Source of the DNA: Candidatus Campbelliibacteriota bacterium
GTDB taxonomy: Bacteria > Patescibacteriota > Minisyncoccia > Phycocordibacterales > CSBR16-193
Assembly (NCBI GenBank): GCA_007129455.1
Contig: SKVL01000014.1
Coordinates: forward strand, 1-7,623
Length of the DNA stretch: 7,623 bases
Direction of reading: 5' to 3'
Shown: positions 4,931-7,623 of the stretch, piece after piece
How positions within the stretch are numbered: the stretch's first letter is position 1
Layout of the letters: every line of letters starts with the position of its first letter
The notes under the pieces: model-generated
What the model saw: only the letters and a program-made list of their open reading frames with translations
Told to the model about the DNA's origin: nothing
Database searches by the model: none
Position numbers and translations under genes: made by a program

Positions 4931-5191
4931 ATGCGAATTGCAAAGGCGAAACGGTTTGAAAAACAGTACAAAAAACTTCCGCAAAAAACACAAAAAAAAT
5001 TTGTTACCAGACTCAAACTCTACCTTGAAGACAAGAATGACCCGTTGCTAAATGTGCATAGATTGAAAGGTCCGTATACCGAACTGTGGAGTTTTAATGT
5101 TACGGCTGATATACGGGTGGTTTTTGACACTTCTTTTGACGGTGTCCTGTTGTTGGTCGCCATTGGTTCACATAGCGAACTCTACGGTTAA
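4931..5191 (+). CDS. RelE/YafQ-family mRNA interferase toxin, TA module 3
   Basis: An 86-residue toxin. The start lies 5 nt after the antitoxin stop, without a Shine-Dalgarno sequence. The basic N-terminal part (KRFEKQYKKLPQKTQKKF) is followed by NVHRLKGPYTELWSFNVTAD, and the end VAIGSHSELYG is identical to toxin 1. His43, Asp60, Arg62, His81 and Tyr85 are present. The Gly found before Asp60 in toxins 1 and 2 is Ala59, and the GKWKGY/GKYYGY stretch is GPYTEL, so the substrate or antitoxin contact surface may differ. No terminator follows. It is expected to be an active ribosome-dependent mRNA endonuclease. Confidence 0.9.
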   Translation: MRIAKAKRFEKQYKKLPQKTQKKFVTRLKLYLEDKNDPLLNVHRLKGPYTELWSFNVTADIRVVFDTSFDGVLLLVAIGSHSELYG

Positions 5192-5245
5192 GTACATTTC
5201 GGGCCTTACTCTCCTTTAATTTGACGTTATTACATTTGTTCCCAT

Positions 5246-5281
5246 GACCTAAGAACACCTCCCTCTACATATGGTATTCCA
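5246..5281 (+). repeat. Possible degenerate copy E of the dispersed repeat
   Basis: ACCTAAGAACACC and CCTCTACATATGGTATTCCA resemble copy A TTCTAACACC and CTCTACGATGGCACCCA, with a few small insertions. The left part is hardly recognisable. It lies about 55 bp after TA module 3, where a right-hand border copy would be expected. This is a weak call that rests partly on position. Confidence 0.35.
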
Positions 5282-5410
5282 GATTGTTGGCGGATAAACA
5301 CTTACACTGTTTTTTCCTTTAAAAACGACCCCGGTATCTTTTGTCATGGAACTCCCCAAAGCTGTTTTTTCTAATTTCTTGGGCTGCCCTGGCCTTATTT
5401 TTAGCCATTA

Positions 5411-5439
5411 TTACATTAGGAGCTGAAATATGTTATAAT
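5411..5439 (+). promoter_or_regulatory. Promoter of the membrane protein gene
   Basis: TTACAT (5411-5416), a 17-bp spacer and an extended -10 TGTTATAAT (5431-5439). Transcription should begin near 5446, giving a leader of about 50 nt to the ATG at 5497. This is the strongest -10 in the window and the only promoter here that predicts a sizeable leader. Confidence 0.65.
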
Positions 5440-5496
5440 AAAGGCCAACTGAGGTCGAAAGTATCTTTCTATTTTATTACTAATAATAAAAATCAT

Positions 5497-6174
5497 ATGC
5501 CAGAAGAAGTAAACACCATAAGCCAGACAATTATAGACTCCATGGATGAATTGTGGAGCGCAATTATTCTTAAGGTTCCCACAATCGGGGGAGCGTTGTT
5601 GGTTTTGGTTCTAGGTCTTATCTTTTCTCCGATTTTGGGGAACTTTGCCAAACGTCTTGTTAAACTGACCAAGGTTGACAGTTTGGCGGAGCAAGCCGGC
5701 CTTATTGAGCAGGCAAAAAATGCCGGTATAAATTTGAGCATATCAGGGCTCATAGGAGGCCTTGTTAAATGGTTCTTCCTGATTGTTTTCTTTGTTGCGG
5801 CCGTTGATATTCTTGGTTGGGAAAGACTGACAGATGTTCTCTATAGTCTGTTATTCTTTATCCCGAATGTTATTGTTGCTGTTATTATTTTGACCGTAGG
5901 TTTGATTTTGGCAAACTGGGCCGAACGGCTGGTGGTCAAAAAGATCGAGATATCAAAAACTCCAATTGCTCACGGAAAGTTAATGGGCAAATTTGCGCGA
6001 TGGGCCATCATAATATTTTCATTAATGACGGCTCTTTTCCAACTGGGAATCGCTCAGCAGCTCATAGTTATCTTGTTTGCCGGTATGATCTTAACGTTTT
6101 CTCTTGCCTTCGGTTTGGGGGGACGTCAAAAAGCGGCGGAGATTATTGAAAGGTTGGATGGTTCAAAACAGTAG
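5497..6174 (+). CDS. Small multi-pass membrane protein, mechanosensitive-channel-related (conserved TM helix type)
   Basis: A 225-residue protein with about five hydrophobic segments: 24-46 (ILKVPTIGGALLVLVLGLIF), 88-106, 114-139, 165-184 and 187-208. The first segment is followed by a basic, amphipathic LGNFAKRLVKLTKVDSLAEQAGL, and the last by SLAFGLGGRQKAAEIIERL. These are the features of the 'conserved TM helix' proteins related to small mechanosensitive ion channels. The soluble beta domain of full MscS is absent. It probably sits in the cytoplasmic membrane; channel activity is inferred from family resemblance only. The frame is open back to a TTG at 5341 with an added hydrophobic stretch, but the promoter at 5411-5439 lies inside that extension, and family members usually begin shortly before the first segment, so the ATG at 5497 is preferred. 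No Shine-Dalgarno sequence is visible. Confidence 0.75.
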   Translation: MPEEVNTISQTIIDSMDELWSAIILKVPTIGGALLVLVLGLIFSPILGNFAKRLVKLTKVDSLAEQAGLIEQAKNAGINLSISGLIGGLVKWFFLIVFFVAAVDILGWERLTDVLYSLLFFIPNVIVAVIILTVGLILANWAERLVVKKIEISKTPIAHGKLMGKFARWAIIIFSLMTALFQLGIAQQLIVILFAGMILTFSLAFGLGGRQKAAEIIERLDGSKQ

Positions 6175-6190
6175 GTACTTTCCAAAGACA

Positions 6191-6229
6191 AACAAAAAGC
6201 CCCTTATTTAAGGGGCTTTTTGTTTTTTA
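6191..6229. terminator. Bidirectional intrinsic terminator between convergent genes
   Basis: AACAAAAAGCCCCTT (6191-6205) and AAGGGGCTTTTTGTT (6210-6224) pair perfectly around an ATTT loop. On the plus strand the GC-rich stem is followed by CTTTTTGTTTTTT; on the minus strand the same structure gives another T-rich tail. It lies 16 nt after the membrane protein stop and 3 nt beyond the clpB stop, so it can end both transcripts. Confidence 0.93.
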
Positions 6230-7623
6230 TCTGTCGATCTTTTCGAAAACAACCTTATCTTTTTTCATTCTTGCTTTTATTCGGTCTCCTTCTTTTATTT
6301 TTTCCTCTATAATCTCAAGAGCCAGGGTGTCAAGCACTTTGTTCTGAATGACTCTCTTTAGAGGACGAGCCCCGAAGATGGGGTCGTATCCGACTTCGGA
6401 GAGGTGTTTTTTAACCTTTTCCTCAAAAACGAGGCTGATGTTCTTATCTTGCAGATATCTTTTTACTTCCGCGGTTTGAAGCTCCACTATCTTCTCAATA
6501 TCTTCAAAACTGAGTCGATGGAAGACCGTTATGCTGTCAATGCGATTCAAGAACTCCGGTCGAAAATGCCCGCGTACCGCATTCATCACTTCACTTTTCA
6601 TTTTTTCTTCATCTTTGCCGTTCCAAGACGATATTACTTCACTTCCCAGATTGGAGGTCATAATAATAATAGAGTTTCTGAAGTCGACGGTTCTTCCTTG
6701 TCCGTCGGTTAAGCGGCCGTCATCCAAGATCTGCAGAAGGACGTTAAAAACGTCGCTGTGAGCTTTTTCTATTTCATCAAGAAGTATGACGGCGTAAGGT
6801 CTCCTTCGTACCGTTTCGGTGAGCTGCCCTCCTTCCTCATAGCCGACATATCCGGGGGGCGCGCCTATAAGGCGACTCACGGAGTGTCTTTCCATGTATT
6901 CGGACATATCAATTCGAACCAGAGCATCCTCGTCGTTGAACATGACCTCTGCCAAGGCTTTGGAGAGCTCAGTTTTACCGACGCCGGTGGGTCCAAGAAA
7001 GATAAACGATCCGATCGGCCTGTTAACATTCCCCAGTCCGGCCCTTGAGCGTCTCAGTGCGTTGGAGACGGCACCTATGGCCTCCTTTTGTCCGATAACT
7101 CTTTTGCCGAGCTCTTCTTCAAGTTTGGAAAGTTTCTCTTTTTCCGTCTCGAGCAAGCGTGTTATCGGTATTCCCGTCCATTTTGCGATGACCTTGGCGA
7201 TGTGTTCCTCGGTGACCTCTTCAGGAAGCATGCGTTTTTCTTTCGGAATCGCATCAAGCTCATGTTGGGTCTCTTTTATCTTTTTTTCCAACTCCGGTAT
7301 TTTTCCGTACTTAATCTCCGCCGCCTTTTGAACATCTCCTTCCCGTTCGGCCCTTTCTTCTTCTACACGTAACTCCTCGACTCGGTTTGATAAATCTCTG
7401 TGTTTCTCCAGTATGGTCTTCTCTTGCCTCCACTGTGTCTCCAACGCCGAACCTTTTTCTTTGAGGTTAGCGATTTCTTTTTTAAGCTCCTCTCTGCGGG
7501 CTTTACTTTGCTCGTCTTTCTCTTTTTTCAAGGCCTCTTGCTCTATCTCAAGCTGACGAAGCTTTCTTTTTATTTGGTCAAGTTCCGTCGGCATACTGTC
7601 TATCTCCATCTTTAAAGACGAAG
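6227..7623 (-). CDS. clpB: ClpB disaggregase (Hsp100 AAA+ ATPase), C-terminal part, truncated at window edge
   Basis: The frame is open to the window edge. The Met at 7609 (MEIDSMPTELD) is internal, because SSLK precedes it in frame and matches the ClpB sequence at the end of the first ATPase domain. The visible 465 or so residues contain, numbered from that Met: the complete coiled-coil middle domain (about 10-125, including AAEIKYGKIPELEK), the linker AKWTGIPITRLL, then the second AAA+ domain with Walker A GPTGVGKT (206-213), pore loop GYVGYEEGG (253-261), Walker B VILLDEIEKAH (274-284), sensor 1 TSN (318-320), arginine finger in FLNRID (Arg356) and sensor 2 GARPLKR (413-419). The middle domain separates ClpB from ClpA and ClpC. 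ClpB acts in the cytoplasm with DnaK to pull proteins out of aggregates. The N-terminal domain, first ATPase domain and promoter lie outside the window. Confidence 0.97.
   Translation of the reverse strand, partial: SSLKMEIDSMPTELDQIKRKLRQLEIEQEALKKEKDEQSKARREELKKEIANLKEKGSALETQWRQEKTILEKHRDLSNRVEELRVEEERAEREGDVQKAAEIKYGKIPELEKKIKETQHELDAIPKEKRMLPEEVTEEHIAKVIAKWTGIPITRLLETEKEKLSKLEEELGKRVIGQKEAIGAVSNALRRSRAGLGNVNRPIGSFIFLGPTGVGKTELSKALAEVMFNDEDALVRIDMSEYMERHSVSRLIGAPPGYVGYEEGGQLTETVRRRPYAVILLDEIEKAHSDVFNVLLQILDDGRLTDGQGRTVDFRNSIIIMTSNLGSEVISSWNGKDEEKMKSEVMNAVRGHFRPEFLNRIDSITVFHRLSFEDIEKIVELQTAEVKRYLQDKNISLVFEEKVKKHLSEVGYDPIFGARPLKRVIQNKVLDTLALEIIEEKIKEGDRIKARMKKDKVVFEKIDR

Noticed and set aside
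6894..7331. Plus-strand ORFs opposite clpB
   Set aside because: The minus-strand ClpB match is unambiguous across this whole stretch, so these are shadows.

Overview
The window is about 7.6 kb of AT-leaning bacterial DNA that uses the standard stop codons (TGA closes one antitoxin gene). The best guess for the source is a Candidatus Patescibacteria (CPR) genome, perhaps Parcubacteria-like. This rests on leaderless genes without Shine-Dalgarno sequences, GGAGCGAAGCGAC-type intergenic repeats, small membrane and SGNH proteins, and an unrecognised N-terminal family with LEPSIS and ILGGG motifs. It is an inference; there is no rRNA or other phylogenetic marker except a partial ClpB.

Layout: (1) 1-1479 is the 3' part of a gene for an uncharacterised protein whose start lies before the window. 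(2) 1480-5300 is an accessory region of four compact modules, all on the plus strand: a RelB/YafQ-type toxin-antitoxin (TA) pair, a single SGNH/GDSL hydrolase gene, a second TA pair and a third TA pair. Each module is flanked by intergenic copies of one diverged repeat of about 67 bp: four clear copies near 1622, 2814, 3583 and 4226, and a degenerate fifth near 5250. Tandem 80-bp hairpin units and a CAAATCC heptad tract lie beside some copies. (3) 5497-6174 encodes a small multi-pass membrane protein related to mechanosensitive channels. (4) A strong bidirectional terminator separates it from the convergent clpB gene (minus strand, C-terminal part only; it runs off the right edge).

The three TA operons look like paralogous copies of one design. 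Each has TTGAC(A/T), a 16-bp spacer, TATACT, a palindromic operator over the -10, and an ATG 8-9 nt after the -10, so the mRNAs should be leaderless and repressed by their own ribbon-helix-helix antitoxin. All three toxins are 86 residues and keep His43, Asp60, Arg62, His81 and an aromatic residue at 85. The hydrolase gene also appears leaderless, from an extended -10 promoter.

The most interesting signal is the cassette-like arrangement: repeat, module, repeat, module, with self-contained promoters. It resembles an integron or another module-shuffling array, but no integrase is in the window and the repeats do not match the canonical attC core, so the mechanism is open.
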